Shown here: in pieces, positions 28,663 to 38,388 of the stretch
How the letters are laid out: every line of letters begins with the position of its first letter
How positions within the stretch are numbered: the stretch's first letter is position 1
Assembly: GCF_001552615.1 (NCBI RefSeq)
Contig: NZ_BCRN01000001.1
Coordinates: 496,001 to 560,000 of the forward strand
Reading direction: 5' to 3'
DNA: 64,000 bases
Source of the DNA: Millisia brevis NBRC 105863
Lineage (GTDB): Bacteria > Actinomycetota > Actinomycetes > Mycobacteriales > Mycobacteriaceae
The notes under the pieces: generated by a model
Seen by the model: the letters and a program-made list of their open reading frames with translations, nothing else
Told to the model about the DNA's origin: nothing
Databases searched by the model: none
Program-made: the position numbers and the translations under genes

Positions 28663-28865
28663 GAGCGGTCGGCGATCGGCCGCGGCACCGACTCCCGACG
28701 GGCGCCCGCGGTGACGCTCGAATCACGTTCCGATATCGAATCGCGATCCAATCCCGACACTGTGTCGTATCCCGTGCGGCGCATCCGGTTCGACACATCC
28801 CGATTGTGCAACAGGACGGTCCCTCGGGCTCCGCACGGGGGGTACGGCGGTGCAATGATGATCGC

Positions 28866-29483
28866 GTGGGATACGCCGAGGAACCGGACTGGTACGCCGA
28901 GCCGTACGCGGCCCGAGCCGATGCGCGGGTGCTGCCGGGCAGCCTATTGGTCTCCTCGGTCGATCTGACCGAACCGGCCTTCCGCCGCACGGTCGTCTAT
29001 GTCATTGAGCACAACAGCACCGGGACTCTCGGCGTCGTCCTCAATCGCCCGAGCGATATGCAGGTCCGCTCGGTCCTGCCCGCCTGGGGATCGCTGGCCG
29101 CCCGACCGGGCTCGCTGTTCATCGGCGGGCCGGTCAAACGCGACTCGGCGTTGTGTTTGGCGACGGTTCGGTACGGCCAATCCGCCGACGGGATCGAGGG
29201 CGTACGCCAGGTCAACGGTCGGGTGGTGATGATCGATTTGGACTCGAACCCGGAGGCGGTCGAGTCCCGCGTGGACGGCGTCCGGGTATTTGCCGGTTAT
29301 GCCGGCTGGAGCCCCGGACAGCTCGCCGGCGAATTGGCGCGCGACGACTGGCTGGTTGTGCCGGCGCTGCCGTCCGACGTTCTGGGCCCGAGTCGCAGCG
29401 ATCTGTGGGCTGCGGTTCTGCGTCGTCAACCGCTGCCCACCGCGATGCTCGCGACGCATCCGATCGAGGTCGAGCGCAACTGA
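28866..29483 (+). CDS. YqgE/AlgH family protein (UPF0301)
   Basis: The 205-residue product matches the family along its length: PGSLLVSSVDLTEPAFRRTV, YVIEHNSTGTLGVVLNRPSD, FIGGPVKRDSALCLA, FAGYAGWSPGQLAGELARDDW, LWAAVLRRQPLP. Its biochemical function is not known; it is a cytoplasmic protein, corresponding to Rv0038. The GTG start is chosen because upstream sequence in frame is not conserved-looking. Confidence 0.92.
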   Translation: MGYAEEPDWYAEPYAARADARVLPGSLLVSSVDLTEPAFRRTVVYVIEHNSTGTLGVVLNRPSDMQVRSVLPAWGSLAARPGSLFIGGPVKRDSALCLATVRYGQSADGIEGVRQVNGRVVMIDLDSNPEAVESRVDGVRVFAGYAGWSPGQLAGELARDDWLVVPALPSDVLGPSRSDLWAAVLRRQPLPTAMLATHPIEVERN

Positions 29484-29595
29484 CCGCTTCGGCTGTTTCG
29501 TCCCACATCGGGTGTTAGCATCCGCCCGTAAGTGCGCCGGCCGGATGACATTTCGGTCAGATCCGTGGGGCGACATCCGAACAGTTAGGACGTTC

Positions 29596-30288
29596 ATGAA
29601 GCGATCCATCCTGGCACGCAGCGCCCTCGCGGCGGTGGCGGCGGCAGGCATCGTCGCGGCCGCGGGATGCAGTAGCGATACCAACGACGCGGTCTCCCAG
29701 GCCACCGAGTCGGCCGCCGCGATCGTGTCGTCGGCCGCCGAGGCCGCCCAGTCCGCAGCCTCGAATGCGTCGGAGGCCGCGCAATCCGCGGCCACGAGCG
29801 CCTCGGAGGCCGCGCAGTCGGCCGCGTCCAATGCCTCCGAGGCCGCGCAGTCGGCCGCCTCGAATGCGTCGGAAGCCGCCGGTTCCGCCGTCGCCGATGC
29901 GAGCGCGGCGATCGGCGACACTATCGACGCCACCCTGCCGGACGGCACCCGGGCGCGGATCAGCACCGCCGCTTCGCAGCTCTACGAGCGGATCGGCGGC
30001 GCGAGCAGCTCGCTGGGCGCGGTCGAGGGATCGACCGAGCAGGTCGGGGACGGCACCGTCACCCCGTTCGAGGGCGGCAATATCTACACCTCGAGCGCCG
30101 GCTCGTTCGTCGTCCAGGGCGAGATCCTGCGCGTCTACGAGGAGAACGGCGGCCCGGAGGGCGCGCTGGGCTACCCGACCGCGGACGAGGCGACCATCGC
30201 CGACGGGTGGGAGTCGGCCTTCCAGAACGGCACGATCACCTGGACCGGCACCGACGGGAACTTCACCGCGAACGTCACCACCAACTGA
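29596..30288 (+). CDS. Lipoprotein with Ala-rich helical repeats and LGFP-like C-terminus
   Basis: The 230-residue product has a lipoprotein signal peptide with lipobox AAAGC (Cys25). Four identical-length 11-residue repeats follow (E-A-A-Q-S-A-A-S/T-x-A-S; residues 49-92), which should form a long amphipathic helix. The C-terminal region (about 115-230) contains YERIGGASSSLG and GGPEGALGYPTADEA, resembling the LGFP repeat found in cell-wall proteins of corynebacteria and relatives. It is probably anchored outside the membrane, reaching to arabinogalactan. A -10-like TAGCAT is at 29516-29521. Confidence 0.8.
   Translation: MKRSILARSALAAVAAAGIVAAAGCSSDTNDAVSQATESAAAIVSSAAEAAQSAASNASEAAQSAATSASEAAQSAASNASEAAQSAASNASEAAGSAVADASAAIGDTIDATLPDGTRARISTAASQLYERIGGASSSLGAVEGSTEQVGDGTVTPFEGGNIYTSSAGSFVVQGEILRVYEENGGPEGALGYPTADEATIADGWESAFQNGTITWTGTDGNFTANVTTN
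29740..29871 (+). repeat. 33-bp tandem repeat (4 units)
   Basis: Four 33-bp units encode 11-residue helical repeats in the lipoprotein. Units differ by synonymous changes and by one S-N to T-S exchange in unit 2. Confidence 0.85.
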
Positions 30289-30303
30289 TCGTCACCGGAC
30301 AAC

Positions 30304-30347
30304 GAACCGCCCGTGGGGTGCGCCGGTCGCACTCCACGGGCGGTTTC
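30304..30347. terminator. Bidirectional terminator between lipoprotein and SdpI-like genes
   Basis: A 12-bp stem AACCGCCCGTGG/CCACGGGCGGTT extends by GTGCG/CGCAC after one mismatch, with a 5-base loop. It lies between two convergent genes and can serve both. Confidence 0.85.
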
Positions 30348-30358
30348 GTGTGGGTGGG

Positions 30359-30793
30359 TCAGGCCTGTTCGGGGCGGGCGGGTTCGCAGGTCGACTGCAG
30401 GGCGCAGGATCCGCACGACCCCGAGCAACCGTCCGCCTCGGCGTCGTCGAGTTCCTTCTGCCGGCCGAGCGCCTCGGCCACCCGGACGCCGACCTGGCCG
30501 CCGGCGATGATCACGACCACCGCGGTCAGGATCGCGAGCGTGGTGAGCCCCCACGCGGTGGGCCCGCCGAAGGCGATCGCCGGGACCGCCGCGATCGCGA
30601 ACAGGGCTGCTCCGCCGAGCAGGGCCGGGGCCGCCGCGCGGTTGGCGGCAGTGAAGATCTCCGGGGTGCGGAAGGTGGCGGGGGTGCGCACCCCCACCCA
30701 CCGATTGGGTCGCAGCTTGCCCGTCACGGCCAGCATTCCGATAACCGCCACGACGGCGGCGACAACCAAGCAGACGGCGGCTACGACAGTCAC
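30359..30793 (-). CDS. SdpI-family membrane protein with cysteine-rich tail
   Basis: The 144-residue product has about four hydrophobic segments (near 4-22, 55-75, 82-105 and a weaker one). The SdpI-type loop NRWVGVRTPATFRTPEIFTAANR identifies the family; SdpI itself confers immunity to a killing peptide in Bacillus. The C-terminus (from about residue 122) has C-SGS-C-GS-C-ALQST-C, a possible metal or redox site not usual for the family. GTG follows TATTCT by 6 bp (leaderless). It is divergent from leuS. Confidence 0.75.
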   Translation of the reverse strand: MTVVAAVCLVVAAVVAVIGMLAVTGKLRPNRWVGVRTPATFRTPEIFTAANRAAAPALLGGAALFAIAAVPAIAFGGPTAWGLTTLAILTAVVVIIAGGQVGVRVAEALGRQKELDDAEADGCSGSCGSCALQSTCEPARPEQA

Positions 30794-30872
30794 CCGAATA
30801 GAATACGGAAGGCGATTCTCGGACCGAATACTCGCCTCGTAGATGCGGAAAGCCGCCGTCTACCCTGGATGG

Positions 30873-33758
30873 GTGACTCAGCAGGACGTTTCCCGGTCGG
30901 AGAGCCCCGCCCCGGCGAGTGGTGATACCGAGGCGCAGCCGACCCTCGGTACCGAGGCGCAGCCGACGCATCGGTACGACGCGGCGCTCGCTTCGCGTGT
31001 CGAGCAGCAGTGGCAGGCCTACTGGCGGGACAACGGCACCTTCTTCGCGCCGAACCCCGTCGGCGATCTCGCCGGTCCGACCGGCGACCGGAAGCTCTTC
31101 GTCCAGGACATGTTCCCGTACCCGTCCGGCGCCGGCCTGCACGTCGGCCACCCGCTCGGCTACATCGGCACCGACGTCTACGCCCGCTACCACCGGATGA
31201 CCGGTGCGAGCGTCCTGCATGCGCTGGGCTACGACGCGTTCGGCCTGCCCGCCGAGCAGTACGCGGTGCAGACCGGTACGCATCCGCGGATCACCACCGA
31301 GGCGAATATCGCCAATATGCGCCGCCAGCTGGGTCGCCTCGGCCTGGGCCACGACGCGCGCCGCTCGTTTGCGACCACCGATGTCGACTACTACCGCTGG
31401 ACGCAGTGGATCTTCCTGCAGATCTTCAACTCCTGGTACGACGTCGACGCCGACAAGGCGCGGCCGATCGCCGAGCTCGAGGCGCAGTTCGCCGCCGGCA
31501 CCCGGCCGACCCCGGACGGGCGTGCCTGGGAGACGCTGACCGCGGGTGAACGCGCCGACATCGTCGACGACCACCGCCTGGTCTACCTGTCGAATTCGCT
31601 GGTCAACTGGTGCCCCGGGCTGGGCACCGTGCTGGCGAACGAGGAGGTCACCGCCGACGGGCGCAGCGAGCGCGGCAACTTCCCGGTCTTCCGCCGCAAT
31701 CTGCCGCAGTGGATGATGCGGATCACCGCCTACGCCGACCGGCTGATCGACGACCTGGAATTCCTGGACTGGCCGGACAGCATCAAGCTCGCCCAGCGCA
31801 ACTGGATCGGCCGCTCCCGCGGCGCCGAGGTCTCCTTCGCTGCCGGCGACGCGACGATCGACGTCTTCACCACCCGCCCGGACACCCTCTACGGCGCGAC
31901 CTACATGGTGCTGGCGCCCGAGCACGAGTTGGTCGACGCGCTGACCGCATCGCAGTGGCCGGACGGGGTGGACTCCCGGTGGACCGGCGGGCACCCCGAT
32001 CCGAAGACCGCGGTCGCCGCCTACCGCGCCGCGATCGCGGCGAAGTCCGACCTCGAGCGCCAGGAGAACAAGGAGAAGACCGGCGTCTTCACCGGCGCGT
32101 TCGCCCGCAATCCGGTCAACGGCGAGCAGGTACCGATCTTCATCGCCGACTACGTGCTGCTCGGCTACGGCACCGGCGCGATCATGGCGGTCCCGGCGCA
32201 CGACCAGCGCGACTGGGAATTTGCCACCACCTTCGGGTTGCCGATCCGCCAGGTGGTCTCCGGTGGGCCGATCGACGAGCAGGCGTGGTCCGGCGACGGA
32301 CCGCTGGTCAACTCCGGTGAGCTGGACGGCCTGGACGTGGCTGCGGCCAAGGACACGATCATTGCGCGACTGGAGTCCGAGGGTGCCGGGCGCGGTCGGG
32401 TGCAGTACAAGCTGCGCGACTGGCTCTTCGCGCGCCAGCGCTACTGGGGTGAGCCGTTCCCGGTGGTCTACGACGAGGACGGCCGCGCCCATGCGCTGCC
32501 GGAGTCGATGTTGCCGGTCGAGCTGCCGGAGGTCGAGGACTACAAGCCGGTGTCCTTCGACCCGGACGACGCCGATTCGCAGCCGTCTCCCCCGCTGAAC
32601 AAGGCGACCGACTGGATCGAGGTCGAACTCGATCTGGGCGACGGGGTGAAGAAGTACCGGCGCGATGCGAACGTCATGCCCAACTGGGCGGGTAGCTCCT
32701 GGTACGAGCTGCGCTACGTCGACCCGCACAACTCCGAGGAGTTCTGCGACCCGGAGAACGAGCGATTCTGGATGGGCCCGCGGCCGCAGCTGCACGGTCC
32801 GAAGGATCCGGGCGGTGTCGACCTCTACGTCGGCGGCCAGGAGCATGCGGTGCTGCATCTGCTGTACTCGCGGTTCTGGCACAAGGTGCTCTTCGACCTC
32901 GGCTACGTCAGCTCCTACGAGCCGTACCGAAAGCTGTTCAACCAGGGCTACATTCAGGCCTACGCCTATACCGACGAGCGCGGTGTCTACGTGCCGGCCG
33001 AAGAGGTCGTCGAACGCGACGGCGGCTGGTATTTCGGCGATCAGCCGGTGAACCGTGAATACGGCAAAATGGGTAAGTCCCTGCGTAATTCGGTGACCCC
33101 GGACGAGATCTTCGACGATTACGGTGCCGACACCCTGCGCGTCTACGAGATGTCGATGGGGCCGTTGGACCAGTCGCGGGCGTGGTCGACCAAGGACGTC
33201 ATCGGCATGTTCCGCTTCCTGCAACGGGTGTGGCGCCTGGTGGTCGACGAGCAGACCGGCGCTGTGCGGGTGATCGAGGACGAGCCGAGCGACGAGACGC
33301 GGGCGGTCCTGCACCGCACGATCGCCGGGGTGCACGAGGACTACGAGGCGCTGCGCACCAACACCGCGGTGGCCAAGCTGATCGAGCTGACCAACCATCT
33401 GACGAAGTTCTACCCGGACGGTGCGCCGCGCGAGGCGGTCGAGGGCGTGGTGCTGATGCTGGCGCCGGTCGCCCCGCACCTGACCGAGGACCTGTGGAAC
33501 CGGTTGGGACACACCGACTCCCTGGCCCACGGCCCCTTCCCTGTCGCCGATGAGAGGTGGCTGGTCGAGGACACCGTCGAGTACCCGATTCAGGTCAACG
33601 GCAAGGTGCGCAGCCGCATCACCGTCGCCGCGGACGCCGCCCCGAAGCTGGTCGAGGCGGCAGCCCTGGCGGACGCCCGGATCGTGGAGCTGTTGGGCGG
33701 CAACGATCCTCGCAAGGTGATCGTGATCCCCGGTCGGATGGTCAACGTCGTTCTGTGA
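30873..33758 (+). CDS. leuS: Leucyl-tRNA synthetase
   Basis: This class I synthetase charges tRNA-Leu. The 961-residue product has the HIGH motif as HVGH in [16 protein letters not shown], the KMSKS motif as KMGKS (GKMGKSLRN), and the CP1 editing domain between them with [19 protein letters not shown]. An anticodon-binding domain and C-terminal VNGKVRSRI follow. GTG 30873 is chosen because TACCCT (30861-30866) ends 6 bp upstream, fitting a leaderless transcript. ATG 30843 would add ten residues. Confidence 0.96.
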   Translation: MTQQDVSRSESPAPASGDTEAQPTLGTEAQPTHRYDAALASRVEQQWQAYWRDNGTFFAPNPVGDLAGPTGDRKLFVQDMFPYPSGAGLHVGHPLGYIGTDVYARYHRMTGASVLHALGYDAFGLPAEQYAVQTGTHPRITTEANIANMRRQLGRLGLGHDARRSFATTDVDYYRWTQWIFLQIFNSWYDVDADKARPIAELEAQFAAGTRPTPDGRAWETLTAGERADIVDDHRLVYLSNSLVNWCPGLGTVLANEEVTADGRSERGNFPVFRRNLPQWMMRITAYADRLIDDLEFLDWPDSIKLAQRNWIGRSRGAEVSFAAGDATIDVFTTRPDTLYGATYMVLAPEHELVDALTASQWPDGVDSRWTGGHPDPKTAVAAYRAAIAAKSDLERQENKEKTGVFTGAFARNPVNGEQVPIFIADYVLLGYGTGAIMAVPAHDQRDWEFATTFGLPIRQVVSGGPIDEQAWSGDGPLVNSGELDGLDVAAAKDTIIARLESEGAGRGRVQYKLRDWLFARQRYWGEPFPVVYDEDGRAHALPESMLPVELPEVEDYKPVSFDPDDADSQPSPPLNKATDWIEVELDLGDGVKKYRRDANVMPNWAGSSWYELRYVDPHNSEEFCDPENERFWMGPRPQLHGPKDPGGVDLYVGGQEHAVLHLLYSRFWHKVLFDLGYVSSYEPYRKLFNQGYIQAYAYTDERGVYVPAEEVVERDGGWYFGDQPVNREYGKMGKSLRNSVTPDEIFDDYGADTLRVYEMSMGPLDQSRAWSTKDVIGMFRFLQRVWRLVVDEQTGAVRVIEDEPSDETRAVLHRTIAGVHEDYEALRTNTAVAKLIELTNHLTKFYPDGAPREAVEGVVLMLAPVAPHLTEDLWNRLGHTDSLAHGPFPVADERWLVEDTVEYPIQVNGKVRSRITVAADAAPKLVEAAALADARIVELLGGNDPRKVIVIPGRMVNVVL

Positions 33759-33798
33759 CGGCAAGCCGGTTGGTCGGTAGCCGTGCGACCATTTCCGG

Positions 33799-35493
33799 GT
33801 GCGTATTTCTCGGTCTCGATCGCCTTTGCGAATAGTAGTTTCATTGGTGGTCCCGGTCTTGGTCGCGGTGGGCTGCAGCGCGGTTTCCGACCCGCAGGAA
33901 TCCGGTCCTACGTCGCAGTCGCCGAATGTATCGACCACCTCGGCTGCGACCACCGGTGTGCACATCGACGCAGCGGATTACTCCTTGACCGTCACTCCGG
34001 AACAGGGTGCTCGGGACCATCTGCCACAGGTGTCCGAGGTTCCCGCGCCGCCGGCTCCCGATCAGGACTACCTCGAATTCGTCCCGCGGGCGGTGGAGAT
34101 CGAGTACCAAGATGGATCGCAGCCGGACCGTCCCTTGGCACTGCGATTCGACATGAGCGCCGATCCCGACTTTGCCGCGACCGGGGAATTGGTGCCGGCG
34201 GTCGTCGCGGTGTCCGACGATATCGGCGAGCCCGAGATCCTGCGCTCGCAGTGGGATCCGGATACCCGCATCCTGACCGCCACGACGTCCCACCTCAGTA
34301 CCTTTGTGCCGAGTCTGATCGACCCGATGAAGGTTCTGCGCCGCGCCTGGACGGCTACTTTGGGGTTCCTCGAGCAAGCGTATCCGCGGCCGGACTGCGT
34401 CGGTGAGGCGGCGACGGTCGGTACGATCACCTATACCCTCGATCCTCCTTCCGTTCCGGCAACATGGCCCTGCATACGATCCGACAACGGTGCCATCGTT
34501 ATCGACCTTCACTCGAACTCGCCGAACGGGTACCGGGTGTCCTCGACTCCGAATGCTGCCGAGCAGGTCGCGCAGTCGGAGGGCAGCGTTGCCGGAGCTA
34601 TGGACACCGTGCTCTACGAGAACGTCTTTACCAGCGCCGACGGAAGCGGGACCTACCTGACTCCCGGGGGCACGACCACGTTGACCTACGATCCGAAGCG
34701 GCCACCACAACGTGTGACGCTGGGTATCGACGCCGGAATGAACCTGATTCGTTCCGGAATCGTCGGACTGCAGGTTCTCAATCCGACGTCGAAGCTCCTC
34801 GACATACCCGGTGTCGTCACTTGTGTGCACACGTTGGCGGAGCAGTCGCAATACCGGGACGACCCGACCGGGGCGGCGTACGGGAACCTGAGCGCCGGGC
34901 TGGCGGAGTGCATCGACGTGGCAAGCCAGAACCTGAGCCTGAAGCCCGAGACCCCGCAAGAGGTCGCGAATGCCTCGACGGTCGCGTTGATATCCCTCGT
35001 CCCCGACCTCCTGTCCAACCTCTTCGCGAATATCCGTGGCGGGGCTTCCGGGTTGACAGGCGAGAGCGTCCAAACTCTCGAGATCCGCACTAGCCAGGAC
35101 AGTCCGGTCGACAGTGCCGGGGCGATGCTCGAGTTATCCGTGTTGCGCACAGCCAGCGGTTTCGGATACCCCACCGGGCCCAATAGTTTTCGAGTGTCCG
35201 ACACTTCCAAGCACGACGGACGGTATTACGCGGACATCAACTTCGAGTGGACGATCAATAGGCCCGCAGGCAGTGATCTCGGCTATTGCCGCGGCCACGT
35301 GCAAATTGTTAACGGTGCGGGGGCGGAAATAGCGCAGTGGGATGAGGCGGACTTCAACGCCTGCCACGGTGGCGGCGGATGGAGCACGAACACGGAGATC
35401 TCCGATGCCGGCACCTACACGGTCAATGCCCAAGTAGAGATGGAGCGTGGCCCGACATTGACAGGGAGCCAACAATTTACGGTCGACTACTGA
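33799..35493 (+). CDS. Unrecognised secreted lipoprotein
   Basis: I do not recognise this family. The 564-residue product starts with GTG, has a signal peptide (RISRSRSPLRIVVSLVVPVL) and a lipobox VAVGC at about residues 22-26, then a Ser/Thr-rich linker. The remainder is soluble and probably beta-rich, with six or more cysteines that could pair (PDCVG, WPCIR, VTCVH, LAECID, GYCRG, FNACHG). The C-terminal 100 residues resemble an immunoglobulin-like or PKD-like domain (DAGTYTVNAQVEM). Base composition is less GC-rich than neighbours. It overlaps the convergent small secreted gene by 17 bp. Confidence 0.7.
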   Translation: MRISRSRSPLRIVVSLVVPVLVAVGCSAVSDPQESGPTSQSPNVSTTSAATTGVHIDAADYSLTVTPEQGARDHLPQVSEVPAPPAPDQDYLEFVPRAVEIEYQDGSQPDRPLALRFDMSADPDFAATGELVPAVVAVSDDIGEPEILRSQWDPDTRILTATTSHLSTFVPSLIDPMKVLRRAWTATLGFLEQAYPRPDCVGEAATVGTITYTLDPPSVPATWPCIRSDNGAIVIDLHSNSPNGYRVSSTPNAAEQVAQSEGSVAGAMDTVLYENVFTSADGSGTYLTPGGTTTLTYDPKRPPQRVTLGIDAGMNLIRSGIVGLQVLNPTSKLLDIPGVVTCVHTLAEQSQYRDDPTGAAYGNLSAGLAECIDVASQNLSLKPETPQEVANASTVALISLVPDLLSNLFANIRGGASGLTGESVQTLEIRTSQDSPVDSAGAMLELSVLRTASGFGYPTGPNSFRVSDTSKHDGRYYADINFEWTINRPAGSDLGYCRGHVQIVNGAGAEIAQWDEADFNACHGGGGWSTNTEISDAGTYTVNAQVEMERGPTLTGSQQFTVDY

Positions 35494-35749
35494 CCGAGGC
35501 TTCGAAAATGTCGGCAAGGCAGGTGAGAGGCGGGAAAAAGCCGCACTTCCCGACAACGCCGAGGTCGATGAAGATCCGTTCGAAGGCTCGGAACAGGTCG
35601 GCCGAGCCGTACAGCACCTGTTCGGCGGCTCCGTTCGGTTGGGCGCCGGCGACGCCGGCCCCCACGAGACTTGTGGAGGTTACCGTCCCGACTCCGATGA
35701 GGGCAGCGGCCGCTATGCCGGCGACTCGTTGCTTCGTGTGTACGCGCAT
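35477..35749 (-). CDS. Small secreted cysteine-pair protein A
   Basis: No known family recognised. The 90-residue precursor has a signal peptide, MRVHTKQRVAGIAAAAL to AGVAGAQP, with cleavage likely at AGA-QP. The mature part is about 55 residues: a helix (SADLFRAFERIFIDLG) and a cysteine pair C-GFFPPLT-C. A GAAAGGA Shine-Dalgarno precedes the ATG. The signal peptide is almost identical to that of protein B just upstream, so they are tandem duplicates. Confidence 0.7.
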   Translation of the reverse strand: MRVHTKQRVAGIAAAALIGVGTVTSTSLVGAGVAGAQPNGAAEQVLYGSADLFRAFERIFIDLGVVGKCGFFPPLTCLADIFEASVSSRP

Positions 35750-35801
35750 GTCGTCGTCCTTTCTCGGTCGATTCCGAGTCGACCGGACTGATGGGGAGTA
35801 C

Positions 35802-36083
35802 CTACCGGCAGACGCTCGAGAACACAGGACAGCCTGGGGTGGTGATGCCGAGAAGGACACCGATCGCGTCCACGACGGACAGGCCCATCTCGAACGATCC
35901 GCGCTCCAGGTTCGCCGAGCCGGTGAGGAGCCGAGATGTGCCATCGTTGAGGATCTCTGCAGATCCCGTCGGTTGTGCGCCGGCGACTCCGGCTCCAGCG
36001 AGGCCGATAGAGGTCACCGTTCCGACGCCGACGAGGGCGGCCGCCGCTATGCCGGCGACTCGTTGCTTCGTGTGCACGCGCAT
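35802..36083 (-). CDS. Small secreted cysteine-pair protein B
   Basis: A paralogue of protein A, lying 52 bp upstream on the same strand. The 93-residue precursor begins with the same 17 residues as A, has AGVAGAQPTGSAE at the cleavage region, an Asn/Ser-rich segment, a hydrophobic helix (FEMGLSVVDAIGVLLG), and ends C-PVFSSV-C-R. Function is unknown. It heads the A/B pair, probably as one transcript. Confidence 0.7.
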   Translation of the reverse strand: MRVHTKQRVAGIAAAALVGVGTVTSIGLAGAGVAGAQPTGSAEILNDGTSRLLTGSANLERGSFEMGLSVVDAIGVLLGITTPGCPVFSSVCR

Positions 36084-36326
36084 CCTGTCATCCTTTCGTA
36101 GCCGGCTCCGGGACGTCGTTCTCGAAGCCCGATGCGCACACTACATACCGACTGCTCCATTTCTTGGTCTCATAGTTCCGCAAGACGCCAATGCCGCGGT
36201 AGCAGGGCGCCATCGAAGATGTCGGGAGATTCACCGACTCCGGTTGTGCTACTGAGTGTTTCCCGGATCACTTGTCGCTTCCGACCATGCTGCTATCCGG
36301 GTCCGAGATGGAGCGCTTCCGCGCGT

Positions 36327-37697
36327 TCACGGCGGTTGAGCTGCCGGCGCCATCGGCGATTCCTCGGGGTGGTGGTAGCTGTTCGTGCGGGGTCTACGGT
36401 TCGGGTCGAGGTGATGCGGCGGTGTCCAACGGGTGCGTCCGCCGGGGCTTTTCGTGGTTCGCCACCGGTGGGGGCCTCGCCCGGCGAGTTGATGATGGGT
36501 GGGGCAGACCAGGGTGAGGTTGGTGATGTCGGTGGTGCCGCCGTCGGCCCATTCGCGCAGGTGGTGGACGTCGGACATGGAGGCGGGCATCGAGCAGCCG
36601 GGGAAGGTGCAGCCGCGGTCGGTCGCGCACAGGAGTAGTCGTTGGTCGGCGGTGGCGAGTCGTTTCGCTCGGCCGAGGTAGAGCGGGCGGCCGTCGTGGT
36701 CGTCGAAGATCGCCAGGTAGTGCCGGGAGTGTCCGGCCATGGTGATCAGGTCGCGGATCGGCAGGAGTGATCCGCCGGCGGTCGTGGCTACACCGGTGTG
36801 TTCCTGCAGGTCCCGAATGGTGGCGGTGGCGATGATCGTCACGGGGACGCCGCGGTGGGATCCGAGCCGGCCGGAGGCCAAAGCCTCCCGGCAGAGTGCG
36901 GCGAAGGCGTCGTGGCAGCGTTGCGTCGGGGTTCGTCGGTCCCTCCGCGCGGCGTCCGGATCAGGGACACCGTTGAGCGTCGACGCCGTGTCGTCGGGGT
37001 TGCACATGCCGGGTGCGGCGAGTTTCGCGAAGATCGTTTCGAGGTAGGCGCCGACTTCGGGGGTGACGCAGAACGATCCGGTGCGCATCTTGTCCACACC
37101 CTGTGCGCCCATCCGGAAGGAGCGTTTGCGGGCCCGGTCCTGTTCGGTGAATTCCCCATCGGGGTTGAGGTGTGCGGCGATGCGTTTCGCATTCGCTTTC
37201 ACCTCATCTGGCCGCATGGTCAGCGACAGGGTCGCGAGGTGTTTCTCGGCGTTGTCGCGTTGCTGGTGGTCCACGGCGGCGGGTAGGTGGTGGAAGAACT
37301 CGCGGATCACGGTGACGTGCTCGCGCCCGATCAGGCCGCGTTGTTCGGCTGCGGCGGTGTGCTCCAACACCGGTGGCAGGTCTTCGCCGGTGAACGACAG
37401 CCGTGGTGTGAGGTCGGCGGTGTGGTCGAGTCGGTGCCCGACTTGCCCGGGTGTCAGGCGTAGCCGGTTGGCGATCACCGTCTTGATGCGTTCGCCACCG
37501 AACGCTTCGGGTCCGGCTTCGGCGAGCCGGGCCAAGGGGAGACATTGGGCGGCGAAGGCGAGACGGGTGAGCTTTTCGTACCGGTCGACCAGGTGCAGCC
37601 ACTCGTGTTCGGTGATCCGGTCGAGCGATCCGGAGGCGAGCACGCCGAGGCAGCGTTCGATGGTGTCGAACTCCTCGTCGATCTCCCCGATATCCAT
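36327..37697 (-). CDS. 13E12-type (DUF222) HNH endonuclease
   Basis: This is a member of the 13E12 repeat family that is multi-copy in mycolic-acid actinobacteria. The 456-residue product has an N-terminal DUF222 helical region (about 1-300) and a C-terminal HNH nuclease: CTFPGC (metal Cys), SDVHHLREWADGG, TNLTLVCPTHHQL. A Pro/His/Arg-rich tail follows. ATG 37697 is preferred because TATCGT lies 7 bp upstream; a longer frame begins at 37796. Role (mobile DNA, recombination or none) is unknown. Confidence 0.88.
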   Translation of the reverse strand: MDIGEIDEEFDTIERCLGVLASGSLDRITEHEWLHLVDRYEKLTRLAFAAQCLPLARLAEAGPEAFGGERIKTVIANRLRLTPGQVGHRLDHTADLTPRLSFTGEDLPPVLEHTAAAEQRGLIGREHVTVIREFFHHLPAAVDHQQRDNAEKHLATLSLTMRPDEVKANAKRIAAHLNPDGEFTEQDRARKRSFRMGAQGVDKMRTGSFCVTPEVGAYLETIFAKLAAPGMCNPDDTASTLNGVPDPDAARRDRRTPTQRCHDAFAALCREALASGRLGSHRGVPVTIIATATIRDLQEHTGVATTAGGSLLPIRDLITMAGHSRHYLAIFDDHDGRPLYLGRAKRLATADQRLLLCATDRGCTFPGCSMPASMSDVHHLREWADGGTTDITNLTLVCPTHHQLAGRGPHRWRTTKSPGGRTRWTPPHHLDPNRRPRTNSYHHPEESPMAPAAQPP

Positions 37698-37934
37698 GGC
37701 CCGAACGATAGTCGACACCACCGACAGGTTTCGTCGAGTGACCGCGTGCGGCAACGCAATTCGATGAGCTGGCTCGGATTGTCGCGAAGATGTCAATCAC
37801 GTTATCCACAGTTCCACCCGAGAATCCGGGTTATCAACAGGAGAACATGGGGTTGCACGGGTCAGCCCTGATCGTCGAGTCGGCCCACTTACGCCCCACA
37901 CGGAAGGACCGCACGAACCGCACGACGACAGCGC

Positions 37935-38333
37935 TCACGATTCATGGTGTAAGGCAGGGCTGTCGGCGACCTTCAGCCAGATGACTCCGCCGATGATCAC
38001 CGCGAGCCAGAACGCTCGAAGTGGTCCGAGCGTCTCGTCGAAGAAGATCGGACCCAGCAGTGCTGCGCCGACCGCCCCGATACCCGCCCAGACCGCATAT
38101 CCGATGCCGACATCGATCGCCTTCAGGGCCACGCTGAGGGCATAGAGGGTGAGTAGGAAGAAGATGATCGCGGACAACGACCAGCCGAGGACGGTGAAGC
38201 CCCGGCTGCCGTTGACGCTGAGGGCATAGCCGATCTCGAACAGTCCCGCGAGTACGAGCACCAGCCAGGGCCCGGTCTTCGATGCAGGGGATGTCGAGTT
38301 GTCGATGATGGGGTCCGTCTCGCCGTTGGTCAT
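37935..38333 (-). CDS. SMR-family efflux subunit 1
   Basis: Small multidrug resistance proteins are four-helix proton antiporters. The 132-residue product has four membrane segments, the conserved Glu in the first helix (LVLAGLFEIGYALSVNGS), and helix 3/4 motifs DVGIGYAVWAGIGAVGAALLG and FFDETLGPLRAFWLAVII. A hydrophilic N-terminus of about 20 residues is extra. It is downstream of a second SMR gene by 55 bp; paired SMR genes usually form heterodimers (EbrAB/YkkCD type). Confidence 0.9.
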   Translation of the reverse strand: MTNGETDPIIDNSTSPASKTGPWLVLVLAGLFEIGYALSVNGSRGFTVLGWSLSAIIFFLLTLYALSVALKAIDVGIGYAVWAGIGAVGAALLGPIFFDETLGPLRAFWLAVIIGGVIWLKVADSPALHHES

Positions 38334-38388
38334 GATGAGCGTCCTTCCGTCCCGAATTGTGACGCGGTTTGATTTCCGACGGAGGTGC

